From contig NZ_MSXV01000052.1 in NCBI RefSeq assembly GCF_001945395.1, positions 62,001 to 126,000 of the forward strand: 64,000 nucleotides of DNA, written 5' to 3'. The translations under genes were made by a program, and so were the position numbers. Shown one piece after another: positions 33,384 through 41,919 of the stretch. This DNA comes from Pseudomonas sp. PA15(2017). Its GTDB lineage: Bacteria > Pseudomonadota > Gammaproteobacteria > Pseudomonadales > Pseudomonadaceae. Each line of letters starts with the position of its first letter. Position 1 is the stretch's first letter. A model generated the notes under the pieces. It saw only the letters and a list, made by a program, of their open reading frames with translations, did not search any database and was not told the origin of the DNA.

Positions 33384-34216
33384 TCCGTGGACTCCTCCTG
33401 TGCGTGCTCGTTGCGGTCTATTCACAAGCGGTAAATGCGGTCGAGATTTTCAAGTGGAATCGAGTTCCCCTGCCAATCCAGTTAGGGGTTGGGCACGAAC
33501 GCATCGTCTTCGTCGATCGCAACGTCAGCGTGGGTGTACCTCGAACTCTCCAGGGCAAACTGCGCATCCAGAGCGTTGCCGGCGCCGTCTACCTTCTGGC
33601 AAGCGAGCATATTCCACCGAGTCGGCTGCAGCTCAAAGATGGCGAGACCGGAGAAATAATCCTGCTCGATATCGCGACACTCGATGCGGCAGCCGCGCTG
33701 GAACCGGTAAAGATCGTGACGCTGACAAGCGATGGTAGCGACCCTCAAACCGCCGAGGGTGATACCCAATCCGGATCCACCGGTGGGGGCACTAAACCAT
33801 CGGCTCAGTCCAAGACGCCGGCGCCGGTAGCACTTACTCGATATGCCGCCCAGATGATGTACGCCCCACTTCGAACCGTTGAACCTCTCCCCGGTGTACG
33901 TCAGGTACCGCTACGACTATCCGGTAATCTGCCAACGCTTGCCCCCACTCTCGACATGGATGCCATAGCACTTGGTGCGTGGAGCTTGGGTAAGTGGACA
34001 GTGACCGCGATCAGGCTGACCAATCGTCGCGCAGAACGACTATTGCTAGACCCACGCCACTTGCAGGGTGACCTGTACGCGGCCACATTGCAGCACCTGG
34101 AACTAGGCCCAGCAGGAACCTCCGAAGACACTACGACTGCGTACGTTGTCACGCTCGACAAAGCCCTGGAACTCGCCCTGGTGCCTGCTCCTGCAGACGG
34201 GGGTAAGAATGACTAA
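33380..34216 (+). CDS. ICE protein, PFL_4704 family (TIGR03749)
   Basis: 278-residue exported TraK/VirB9-like protein with signal peptide (LLLCVLVAVYSQAVNA) and beta-rich body (VPLPIQLGVGHERIVFVDRNV), a Gly/Thr/Pro linker around residue 145 and a second beta domain. ATG 33380 overlaps the previous stop by 4 bases; the earlier in-frame start lies inside PFL_4703. Expected in the outer-membrane core of the T4SS. Confidence 0.88.
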   Translation: MIRGLLLCVLVAVYSQAVNAVEIFKWNRVPLPIQLGVGHERIVFVDRNVSVGVPRTLQGKLRIQSVAGAVYLLASEHIPPSRLQLKDGETGEIILLDIATLDAAAALEPVKIVTLTSDGSDPQTAEGDTQSGSTGGGTKPSAQSKTPAPVALTRYAAQMMYAPLRTVEPLPGVRQVPLRLSGNLPTLAPTLDMDAIALGAWSLGKWTVTAIRLTNRRAERLLLDPRHLQGDLYAATLQHLELGPAGTSEDTTTAYVVTLDKALELALVPAPADGGKND

Positions 34217-35645
34217 CCCTCTACTTCGATTCATCGCTGTTGCTGTCGTGGCAATCGCTCTGGCCATCATCCTTTGGCCCAGCAATAAACTCCCCGAGAC
34301 CAGCGAAAAGAAGAATGCAGATCTGGATCAAGAACTTACCGTCGAGGAGCTCGAAGCACTCGGTTTGGCCGGTGACACAGCCAAAGACACTGTTGCAACC
34401 CTGATAGGTCAGGTAAAAGCGATGCGTGATGACGTCGAGGGGGTGAAGCAGGAAAACGAGCGGCTCCAGGAGGAAAACAGCAAGCTGCGCAACGAGCGCG
34501 CCAACATTGATGACACCGTTCAGAGAGCGATCAATGAAGCCAGGCAAAAAGGCGAACAGCAGAGCGGGCAGCTTTCATCTGCGATGGAGGCCTTACAGGG
34601 GCAACTGGATCAGTTGAAAAATACTGGCAAGAAGGCCGGCTTTGGCTACGACGACATTCCCGTTGGCCTGGGTTTGGATGGCAATTCTCTCGCAGGCCCC
34701 ACAGGAAACGCCGATGACCTTATCTGGCATGATCCGCTGGACGCGATCACTACCGATCAAAGTGGCAACCGCTCTTCTACGACCAACTTCCCAAGTTCAT
34801 TCAGTAGTTTGAGCGGCTCCCTGGCGAGCCTGGACGACAATCCTATATCGCAGTCCCAAAAAGGTCTCAGGGCAAACCTCAAGGGTGAGCGTGATCTTGA
34901 GGAGGCAACGCCCGTCTTCACCATCCCCGAAAACTCGACCCTGATGGGTTCGGTGGCCATGACCGCCATGATCGGCCGGGTTCCCATTCAGGGGTCTGTG
35001 ACAGATCCATACCCCTTCAAGATCTTGATCGGCGGCGACAATTTGATCGCCAACGGCATCGAACTGCCCGACGTCGAGGCCGCCGTGGTGTCCGGCACCG
35101 CTACCGGCGACTGGACGTTGTCCTGCGTCAGCGGTTCGATCAACAGCCTGACATTCATCTTCCAGGACGGCCGGGTGCGCACCGTTCCGGCACCGCAGCC
35201 GACCGCCAGCGGCCAGTCCAACAGCAACCAACGCAGCAACATCGGCTGGATCTCCGATTCATACGGAGTGCCTTGCATTAGCGGTACGCGAAAAACCAAT
35301 GCCAACCAATTCATCGCCAGCCAGTTCCTGATGGGTGGCCTCGCTGCCGCGGGCGAAGCCTATGCCAGCCGAGAAACTACAACCAGTGCGGATAGCTCGG
35401 GATCGACGTCGGCCGTCACCGGCAACATGGGCAGCTACATCTTGGGCAAAACGGGCGCCGGCGGAATGGAAGAGGTGCGCAAGTGGGCGATGGAACGGTA
35501 CGGCCAGACATTCGACGCTGTCTACGTCCCTCCTGGACAGGAGGTTGCCATCCACATAACCAGCGAAATCCCCATCGACTACGAATTGAACGGACGGAAG
35601 GTGAAGTATGAAAGCAGCCAGACTGCCCTACTGGATCTTGATTAG
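34209..35645 (+). CDS. ICE protein, PFL_4705 family (TIGR03752)
   Basis: 478-residue TraB/VirB10-like protein. It has an N-terminal membrane helix (FIAVAVVAIALAIILW), a long coiled coil (about residues 65-140, AMRDDVEGVKQENERLQEEN), then a beta-rich C domain (PVFTIPENSTLMGSVAMTA) typical of VirB10-like energy-sensing channel proteins. ATG 34209 overlaps PFL_4704 by 8 bases. Confidence 0.88.
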   Translation: MTNPLLRFIAVAVVAIALAIILWPSNKLPETSEKKNADLDQELTVEELEALGLAGDTAKDTVATLIGQVKAMRDDVEGVKQENERLQEENSKLRNERANIDDTVQRAINEARQKGEQQSGQLSSAMEALQGQLDQLKNTGKKAGFGYDDIPVGLGLDGNSLAGPTGNADDLIWHDPLDAITTDQSGNRSSTTNFPSSFSSLSGSLASLDDNPISQSQKGLRANLKGERDLEEATPVFTIPENSTLMGSVAMTAMIGRVPIQGSVTDPYPFKILIGGDNLIANGIELPDVEAAVVSGTATGDWTLSCVSGSINSLTFIFQDGRVRTVPAPQPTASGQSNSNQRSNIGWISDSYGVPCISGTRKTNANQFIASQFLMGGLAAAGEAYASRETTTSADSSGSTSAVTGNMGSYILGKTGAGGMEEVRKWAMERYGQTFDAVYVPPGQEVAIHITSEIPIDYELNGRKVKYESSQTALLDLD

Positions 35646-36021
35646 CCTACTGGCCCTGTCGGGTTGCTCCACCACGTCCGAGGAGATGCTGCCTCGGGGT
35701 GACAAGACCATGATGGATCTGTGGAACAGCAGTGGCAGAGGGACTAAGCAGCAGTTGGCAGACGCACGTGCTTCCCTTCGCCGGCCGCTCACTGAACAGC
35801 AGCTGCAGCAGCATCCTGGAGAACAGACCGCATACACCCGCTCGGCCCAGAACGAGATCTACAACTTGTTCCCGCGGCTGCCGAACCCTGACCTGGTCAT
35901 GTTCGTGTACCCGCACCTGGTTGGAAACGAGCCGGCTCCTATCCCGGGCTATTCGACCGTTTTCCCGTTCTACTCCCGTGTGCAATACGCAATGCCCGGC
36001 GAACGCCTCGAGGACTATTGA
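35608..36021 (+). CDS. Conjugative transfer region lipoprotein, TIGR03751 family
   Basis: 137-residue lipoprotein with lipobox LSGCSTTS. A conserved LFPRLPNPDLVMFVYPHL and an end at LEDY fit the family (TraV/VirB7-like position). It overlaps PFL_4705 by 38 bases and shares the TGATG junction with the ATPase gene. Confidence 0.88.
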   Translation: MKAARLPYWILISLLALSGCSTTSEEMLPRGDKTMMDLWNSSGRGTKQQLADARASLRRPLTEQQLQQHPGEQTAYTRSAQNEIYNLFPRLPNPDLVMFVYPHLVGNEPAPIPGYSTVFPFYSRVQYAMPGERLEDY

Positions 36022-38843
36022 TGCTCAAGAATCTGCTTTCGCAACTCGGGCTGTCACCAAATCCCAGAGCTCAGTACGACGGTAGCGACCGCAGGATAGT
36101 CGCCGAGGCCGGACAGCCAACCCGCCCCCTCCTGCAGTCGGACGTCGACAAGATGTACGAGCCTCTGCCCAGCTTCGCAGCGCGTCTACCGTGGGTCGAG
36201 TACCTGGAGAAAGACCAGGCCATCCTGCTCAGCGATGGCGTATCGGTCGGTGCGGCATTCGACGTAGGAACAATCCCAACGGAAGGCCGCAGCGAGGCGT
36301 GGCTCGATGAAGTTCGTGATGCCATTGAAGACGCCCTGCAGGACTCTTTCGAAGAGAAAGATGTTAGCCCTTGGGTAGTGCAGTTTTTTTGCCAGGACAC
36401 CGATGATTTTCGCGACTACCTGGAGTCGTTGGAAAGCTACATAAAACCGGAGATTCGCAAAACCGAGTTCACCCAGGACTTCCTCGCTCAAACACGTCGA
36501 CACATGCAGTCGATCGCCAAGGAAGGCGGACTTTTCAAGGATGAAATGGTCACGCAGACCCCATGGCGGGGGACTATCCGCAAAGTACGGATCATTATCT
36601 ATCGCTGGATTCCACCCAATGAGAGCCGCGGTCTGTTCGACATGAGCCCGATGGAGGCTCTGAACGAGGCTTGCACGCGTCTATCCTCGGCATTGGCCGG
36701 TGCCGGTATCCCCATTACGCGAATGTCGAAACGCCAATTCCACCGCTGGATGTTGCCATGGTTCAACCCCGCGCCGAGTGCAGACACGCCCCAGCAATTT
36801 TATGACCTGGTCGATCAGTCGTATGCCGAACCGCCGCCTGCTAACGCGCTCCCGCTGCCCGATGACGACTTTGCCGAGTCCCTGCTGTTCTCACAGCCGA
36901 AGTCCCTGCCGGATCTTGGCTGGGTATTCGATGGACAGTTACACCAGATCATTACCGTTGAGCGCCTGCGCAAGCAGCCCAACGCGGGACATTTCACTGG
37001 GGAGGTAAAACGGGGTGATGCTATCAATGCATTGTTCGACCTCATGCCCGATGGTTCCGTGCTGTCCATCACCATGCTGGTCACACCACAGGACGTGCTC
37101 GAGCAGCACCTGGCTCAGCTATCAAAGCAATCAATCGGCGAAAACATCGACTCCGAATTGACGGCTCGTGATTGTGCAACCGCTCGGTCATACCTGGGAG
37201 AGAGACACAAGCTCTATCGCGGTAGTATTTCTGTCTTCATCAAGGGGCATACGAGAGAAGAACTACGTCGCCGGCATCGGACAGTTCTCAATGCCCTACA
37301 ACAGGCTAGCCTGGAGCCTGTTACAGAGGCTGACGAGGTAGCGCCCTGCAACAGTTACCTACGCTGGCTGCCTATGGCATTCAATCCAATGGATGACCGG
37401 CATGACTGGTATTCCAGATTCATGTTCGTCCAGCACATCGCCAGTCTCATCCCCCTATATGGCCGCGCTCGAGGTACGGGCACTCCTGGCCTCACCTTCT
37501 TCAATCGCGGCGGTGAGCCTCTGTGCTTCGACCCAATCAGCAAGCACGATCGTCAGGCTAATGGGCACCTGCTCCTATTAGGCCCCACCGGGGCCGGTAA
37601 GTCGGCAACGATGGTAAAGCTGATGTACGAGGTGATGGCAGTCATTCGCCCGAGAATGTTCGTAATCGAAGCTGGTAATAGCTTCGGCCTGCTGGCTGAC
37701 GACTTCGCTAGGAAAGGCATTTCGGTGAACCGAATCTCCATCAAACCAGGAGGACTGCGTCGAGTAGGCGATACTCAATTCAGTCTCAACCCCTTTCTGG
37801 AAGCCTGGAAGCTGCTCGAGCTCAAGGAAATTAAGCTCGAAGACTTCGACGAAGACGACGAGGATATTGTCGATAACGAAGACGAGCAACGCGACCTCAT
37901 GGGCGAAATGGAAATCGCGGCTCGACTGATGATTACGGGGGGTGAGGCCAAGGAAATTGAAGCGATGACCCGTGCGGATCGCAGCATGATCCGAGAGGCC
38001 ATCTATGACGCGGCGAAGGCAACTCACGCAGAGGTCAAACAGACGCTACCCGAGGATATTCGGGACGCCTTACGACACCAGTCCAATGATGAAGATAGGC
38101 CTGATCGCCGACGTGAACGGGCAGCCGAAATGGCCGAGTCGATGAACCTCTTCTGTCAGGGCTTCGAAGGCGAGTTGTTCAACCGCCCCTCAGACCCATG
38201 GCCGGACGCAGACTTCACCCTCGTCGACCTGGCAACATTTGCTCGAGAAGGCTACGACGGCCAGATGGCCATCACCTATATTTCCTTGCTGAATCGCGCC
38301 AATAACATCGCAGAACGCGAACAGCACTCTGGTCGCCCAGGCATAGTCCTGACTGACGAGGGCCACATCACCACCACCAATCCGCTGGTTGCACCCTATG
38401 CAGTGAAAGTTACGAAAATGTGGCGGAAGTTGGGCTTCTGGTACTGGGTGGCCACCCAGAACATGGCTGACTTCCCAAACGTAGCCGAGAAGCTCCTGAA
38501 CATGATCGAATGGTGGCTGTGCCTGACGATGCCACCGGCAGAGGTAGAGGAAATATCGCGGTTCAGACGGTTGACCGATCCTCAGAAAGAGCTGCTGCTG
38601 TCGGCGACCAAAGAGCCGCGCAAGTACACTGAAGGTGTGGTGCTCTCAAAACGCGTCGAGGCCTTGTTCCGAGTCGTGCCCCCGAGCATTTATCTGGCCC
38701 TGGGCATGACTGAAAACGAGGAGAAAGCCGAGCGCCGCGAGCTGATGCGAGAACATGGAATCTCGGAGGTCGAGGCGGCCTACCTGGTTGCCCAAAAAAT
38801 CGACCTGGCGCGAGGGATCACGCACGAGCATGAAGCGCTATGA
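36021..38843 (+). CDS. Conjugative transfer ATPase, PFL_4706 family (TIGR03744)
   Basis: 940-residue VirB4/TraC-type ATPase that energises T4SS assembly. Walker A GPTGAGKSAT is near residue 518, and Walker B PGIVLTDEGHITTT near residue 773. An acidic insertion (EDFDEDDEDIVDNEDEQ) lies between them. The N-terminal half has no membrane helix. Expected on the cytoplasmic face of the inner membrane. ATG 36021 immediately follows the TIGR03751 gene. Confidence 0.94.
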   Translation: MLKNLLSQLGLSPNPRAQYDGSDRRIVAEAGQPTRPLLQSDVDKMYEPLPSFAARLPWVEYLEKDQAILLSDGVSVGAAFDVGTIPTEGRSEAWLDEVRDAIEDALQDSFEEKDVSPWVVQFFCQDTDDFRDYLESLESYIKPEIRKTEFTQDFLAQTRRHMQSIAKEGGLFKDEMVTQTPWRGTIRKVRIIIYRWIPPNESRGLFDMSPMEALNEACTRLSSALAGAGIPITRMSKRQFHRWMLPWFNPAPSADTPQQFYDLVDQSYAEPPPANALPLPDDDFAESLLFSQPKSLPDLGWVFDGQLHQIITVERLRKQPNAGHFTGEVKRGDAINALFDLMPDGSVLSITMLVTPQDVLEQHLAQLSKQSIGENIDSELTARDCATARSYLGERHKLYRGSISVFIKGHTREELRRRHRTVLNALQQASLEPVTEADEVAPCNSYLRWLPMAFNPMDDRHDWYSRFMFVQHIASLIPLYGRARGTGTPGLTFFNRGGEPLCFDPISKHDRQANGHLLLLGPTGAGKSATMVKLMYEVMAVIRPRMFVIEAGNSFGLLADDFARKGISVNRISIKPGGLRRVGDTQFSLNPFLEAWKLLELKEIKLEDFDEDDEDIVDNEDEQRDLMGEMEIAARLMITGGEAKEIEAMTRADRSMIREAIYDAAKATHAEVKQTLPEDIRDALRHQSNDEDRPDRRRERAAEMAESMNLFCQGFEGELFNRPSDPWPDADFTLVDLATFAREGYDGQMAITYISLLNRANNIAEREQHSGRPGIVLTDEGHITTTNPLVAPYAVKVTKMWRKLGFWYWVATQNMADFPNVAEKLLNMIEWWLCLTMPPAEVEEISRFRRLTDPQKELLLSATKEPRKYTEGVVLSKRVEALFRVVPPSIYLALGMTENEEKAERRELMREHGISEVEAAYLVAQKIDLARGITHEHEAL

Positions 38844-39169
38844 GTGAACTCCACCGCTCCCGGATGTTGAGTCGAACGTTTGATGAGCTTCGCCTGCTCA
38901 GGAATTCAGGCCCACCAAGCGCCTACAGGGCAGCGCTGCATATAGCCGCCCCCGGGATCCTCGAGGCGTTGCTCGAGCGCCACGATAAATTGGATGCAGC
39001 CCCAAGTGAGCAGCTCTGTGAGCTAGTTGCCGACTGGCTCTGGCTGCGCATACTGGGATGGTGCCAACGCAATAACGTGCCTGATTCGCAGCGCGAGGAT
39101 CTCTTCAAGCTTGTGGAAGCAATACGCACGGCCGTGCCTTTAGAAGCCTCAGCTCTCGCCCCATCCTGA
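38840..39169 (+). CDS. Hypothetical conjugation-region protein
   Basis: 109-residue helical protein starting by ATGA overlap with the ATPase gene. The region QLCELVADWLWLRILGWCQRNNV is the most distinctive. Unknown function; a small gene at this place is common in PFL_4706-type ICE operons. Confidence 0.65.
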   Translation: MSELHRSRMLSRTFDELRLLRNSGPPSAYRAALHIAAPGILEALLERHDKLDAAPSEQLCELVADWLWLRILGWCQRNNVPDSQREDLFKLVEAIRTAVPLEASALAPS

Positions 39170-39255
39170 ACGAAAGCAGGCCCTCTATGATGGCTACACC
39201 GGAGTCCACGGGCTGGCCAGGATTCGCTGGAGTCAGGCTGTAAACTTGATCGCAA

Positions 39256-39459
39256 TCATCTGACTGCGGGAATCATGTTTTGCACTACCCATTCTTTCGT
39301 ATAGGTGACATCCGATCCGTCTTCCTTTTCAAACGTGACACTCAGTACAGAGCCGGAATCACCAACGGTTCCGAATGACTGAATTATTACTCTGTGTGGG
39401 TTACCGTTAGGCTCGCTTTTCAGCGTCCATATCGTTCCTATCTCAAGCCCTTCAAACAT
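39256..39459 (-). CDS. Small reverse-oriented hypothetical protein
   Basis: 67-residue beta-rich protein (GLEIGTIWTLKSEPNG, then VLSVTFEKEDGSDVTYTKEW) on the minus strand, with AGAGGAG 7 bases before its ATG at 39459. It is the only gene facing against the T4SS operons between 25 and 45 kb, lying exactly between the ATPase unit and PFL_4709, so it is probably an inserted cargo gene with its own promoter. Function unknown. Confidence 0.6.
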   Translation of the reverse strand: MFEGLEIGTIWTLKSEPNGNPHRVIIQSFGTVGDSGSVLSVTFEKEDGSDVTYTKEWVVQNMIPAVR

Positions 39460-39575
39460 TGCACCACTCCTCTTGGATACCCCTGCAGTTATACCCTATT
39501 TGAGTCAGATTCGAAGCTGACGATCCGGCACCACGCGGTGACAACCGAGCTCCATCATCTCCCGGATCCGCATAA

Positions 39576-39609
39576 AAATAATTCCCCGATGAGCAATTTT
39601 GAATTATCT
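39576..39609 (+). promoter_or_regulatory. Transfer-operon promoter-like motif, copy 3
   Basis: AATAATTCCCCG, then GAGCAA and TTATCT (39604-39609), 59 bases before ATG 39669. Same layout as copies 2 and 4. Confidence 0.6.
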
Positions 39610-39635
39610 GATTCGCCCAACGGTTGACTAACCCA

Positions 39636-39668
39636 GGATGTGGCCAGGTTCCTTACCAGGTGACATCC
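39636..39668 (+). promoter_or_regulatory. Leader hairpin abutting the PFL_4709 start
   Basis: GGATGT (39636-39641) pairs with ACATCC (39663-39668), with GGT/ACC inside; the stem ends directly at ATG 39669. Comparable hairpins lie just before the starts behind motif copies 2 and 4. Confidence 0.55.
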
Positions 39669-40124
39669 ATGTGCGCTCTCAGAAGGTTTTTTACCGTCAT
39701 GTCGTTTCTCACCATGACGGTGTTGTTCCCCGCCTCCCACCCCCATGCTGCCGACCGTTCCTCATCGGGGAGTGATGGAAAGGTAGTGGTCTACACCACT
39801 AGCCAGATTGCTCTCACTCACGTTCCCGCCGGCGTCACGATCATCTCGCTTGACCGCTTGAGGGAGATCGAAGCTCAGATGTCGAAGGGGCTTCCTGCCA
39901 ATGCGCGGCAGGCAACGCTGATCATTCAGCAACGAATGAAGACCCCTGAGTGGCTTCAATTGCAATCACAGCTGCGTGACGCCTCCGACGGTGTAGCCCA
40001 AGCGAAGGTGGCAGGTATTCAAAAGCTGCCGGCCGTGACCGTGGATAACACCTACGTCGTTTACGGTGTCGCGAATGTCACCGCCGCGCTACAGCAGATC
40101 GAGCACGCGAGGGCACGCCAATGA
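39669..40124 (+). CDS. ICE protein, PFL_4709 family (TIGR03757)
   Basis: 151-residue exported protein with signal peptide (VMSFLTMTVLFPASHPHA) and a thioredoxin-like arrangement VVVYTTSQIALTHVP ... LPAVTVDNTYVVYGV, resembling TrbI/TrbC-type conjugation proteins. ATG 39669 is preferred to the ATG at 39624, which lies in the leader. Stop overlaps the next start. Confidence 0.85.
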   Translation: MCALRRFFTVMSFLTMTVLFPASHPHAADRSSSGSDGKVVVYTTSQIALTHVPAGVTIISLDRLREIEAQMSKGLPANARQATLIIQQRMKTPEWLQLQSQLRDASDGVAQAKVAGIQKLPAVTVDNTYVVYGVANVTAALQQIEHARARQ

Positions 40125-41053
40125 AAAGCCCATTGCGTAAAGCAATCGCCGTCGGCCTTACCAGCTTCTGTGGATCGACCGTGGCACTCGATTCTGCGAC
40201 TACTGTCAGCTCAGCGCTATCCATGGATTGCATGGAGTACAAGGTTGTCGGCATCTGCTACTGGCTGTTCTGTACCAACTTCGGGTGCAGCGTGCGCACA
40301 TCGACCAAGGTTCGGCACTTCATCCCCGAATTGGTCGTATCGAGCTACGCCAACACGGGCGCCAACCCCTGGACTGATGTCGCTTCAATGAGCTCACCGA
40401 ATGCGCTTTCGCAGGGCGGCGGCAATGATCACTCCTCCGAGGCCTACAGCTCGCAGCGATTCAAGAACGTGGATGCGATCGGTCATCCAGGTGGATACCT
40501 CCTCACCCAAGCTGCGTCATCGTCGGGTTACATTTGCAAATCCGGCGCGACAGCGTTCATGCCCTATTTCCTCAGCACGCTAGATCCACTTTCCTGGCGC
40601 CACAGCATTCCAGAAAGCCTTTACCCCGAGGCGCTCATCCCAGGCATGCGAGAGATAGGCTCAATCAGTAGCAGTTGGGGACACATCTACCCAAGATCCG
40701 GCTGGGTCAATCAATCCAACGACTACAAGGCTGCCGCAGTCATCGCTCAACGTGCTGGCGACCTCGTCACGCAGTCAGGGCAACCCCACATCTACATCCC
40801 TCTCAGCACTCAGACATCTGACGGCTACTGGCCACCCGGCGAAATAAAGGAAGGCGATATCTCCACTCATAAATGGCAAGCCCTCTGGCCCGTGCTGGAC
40901 GACACCTGCGCGGTATTTCCCAACGGTGGTCTGAACGAAACCTTCGCCGATCGACAGGCCGAGGATGGTGCCTACGCCTGGGCATTCTGGCGCCCCTATG
41001 CGTGCTGCGAACGCAAGGGACAGATATTCCTCGGCAGCACAGACTTTCGATGA
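40121..41053 (+). CDS. ICE protein, PFL_4710 family (TIGR03756)
   Basis: 310-residue exported TraU-like protein. The signal peptide is followed by the hallmark CMEYKVVGICYWLFCTNFGC and many cysteines in the body; the end has WAFWRPYACCERKG. TraU-like proteins act in pilus or mating-pair formation in the periplasm and depend on disulfide formation, which fits the CXXC protein upstream. ATGA overlap with PFL_4709. Confidence 0.88.
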   Translation: MKSPLRKAIAVGLTSFCGSTVALDSATTVSSALSMDCMEYKVVGICYWLFCTNFGCSVRTSTKVRHFIPELVVSSYANTGANPWTDVASMSSPNALSQGGGNDHSSEAYSSQRFKNVDAIGHPGGYLLTQAASSSGYICKSGATAFMPYFLSTLDPLSWRHSIPESLYPEALIPGMREIGSISSSWGHIYPRSGWVNQSNDYKAAAVIAQRAGDLVTQSGQPHIYIPLSTQTSDGYWPPGEIKEGDISTHKWQALWPVLDDTCAVFPNGGLNETFADRQAEDGAYAWAFWRPYACCERKGQIFLGSTDFR

Positions 41054-41063
41054 GGAGGCGGCG

Positions 41064-41831
41064 GTGAAATCACGACGTAGCAGCGGCCAGCGGCAGCAAT
41101 GGACTATTCGCGAGTTGGAGATGGTTGAGCGCTACTACCACAAGATCCCGCTGCGAGAGCTGCAGGCACTTCATTTGCCGAACCGCACGCTTCCTGCCAT
41201 TAGGCTCCAGGCTCGCTTGCTGGGCGTTCAACGCCCCAACAGCCGCCACTGGAGAGAAGATGAATTGGAACTGCTTCGCCAACATTACCCGACGCATACC
41301 AACGAGGAGCTACGCGCTCGGTTCCTTCCCAATCGATCCGACGCCGCCATCACTCATAAAGTGATGAGACTGGGCCTGCAGAAGGCTCCACTTTCCTGGT
41401 CGAATGATGAACTGGAACTCCTGCGCCTTCACCATGGCCGCCTACCGTTACGTGAGCTCCAGCAGCGGTATCTACCAAAACGCACGCTTAGTGCTATCGA
41501 AACCCGAATCGTCTATCTCGGCCTGGGCGACCACTCGGACGACTGGACAGAGCATGAGCGCGCCCTACTGATTCGCAACTACCCCAACATGCGCATAAAA
41601 CAGCTCAGATCAAACTTCCTTCCAGAGCGCAGCCTAAGGTCGATCGCAGCCGCCGCACAACGCCTCGGACTCAAAAGCAATTACCACTGGCCTGACGATG
41701 AGTTGGACAAACTCAAGCGGCTATACGGCACGCTGCCCAGTCGGGAACTACAGCAACGATATTTCCCTGGCCGTACCCCTGCCGCCCTTAGGTCCATGGC
41801 CTATCTGCTCAAGCTGAGTAAGCCTAATTAA
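41064..41831 (+). CDS. Tandem SANT/Myb-like repeat protein
   Basis: 255-residue basic protein made of five tandem repeats of about 47-50 residues, each W(x)EDELELLR..Y....REL..R.LP.RT..AI......LGL. Each repeat looks like a three-helix SANT/Myb or GcrA-like DNA-binding unit. GTG 41064 with GAGGAGG upstream is used; an upstream frame overlaps PFL_4710. It sits between PFL_4710 and PFL_4711, where these ICEs normally have no gene, and its stop lies inside transfer-motif copy 4. A role in DNA binding or in control of the transfer motif is inference. Confidence 0.75.
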   Translation: MKSRRSSGQRQQWTIRELEMVERYYHKIPLRELQALHLPNRTLPAIRLQARLLGVQRPNSRHWREDELELLRQHYPTHTNEELRARFLPNRSDAAITHKVMRLGLQKAPLSWSNDELELLRLHHGRLPLRELQQRYLPKRTLSAIETRIVYLGLGDHSDDWTEHERALLIRNYPNMRIKQLRSNFLPERSLRSIAAAAQRLGLKSNYHWPDDELDKLKRLYGTLPSRELQQRYFPGRTPAALRSMAYLLKLSKPN

Positions 41832-41858
41832 TTCTCGGCAAGCAAAATATGATTATCT
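41826..41858 (+). promoter_or_regulatory. Transfer-operon promoter-like motif, copy 4
   Basis: AATTAATTCTCGG, then AAGCAAAA and TTATCT (41853-41858), 61 bases before ATG 41920; it overlaps the stop of the SANT-like gene. A hairpin AGCTCCG/CGGGGCT (41885-41913) lies before the start. Confidence 0.65.
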
Positions 41859-41919
41859 ACAGATATTCCAATGCCTTTTTCGCAAGCTCCGGCCATCACT
41901 CACACACGGGGCTTTCACC

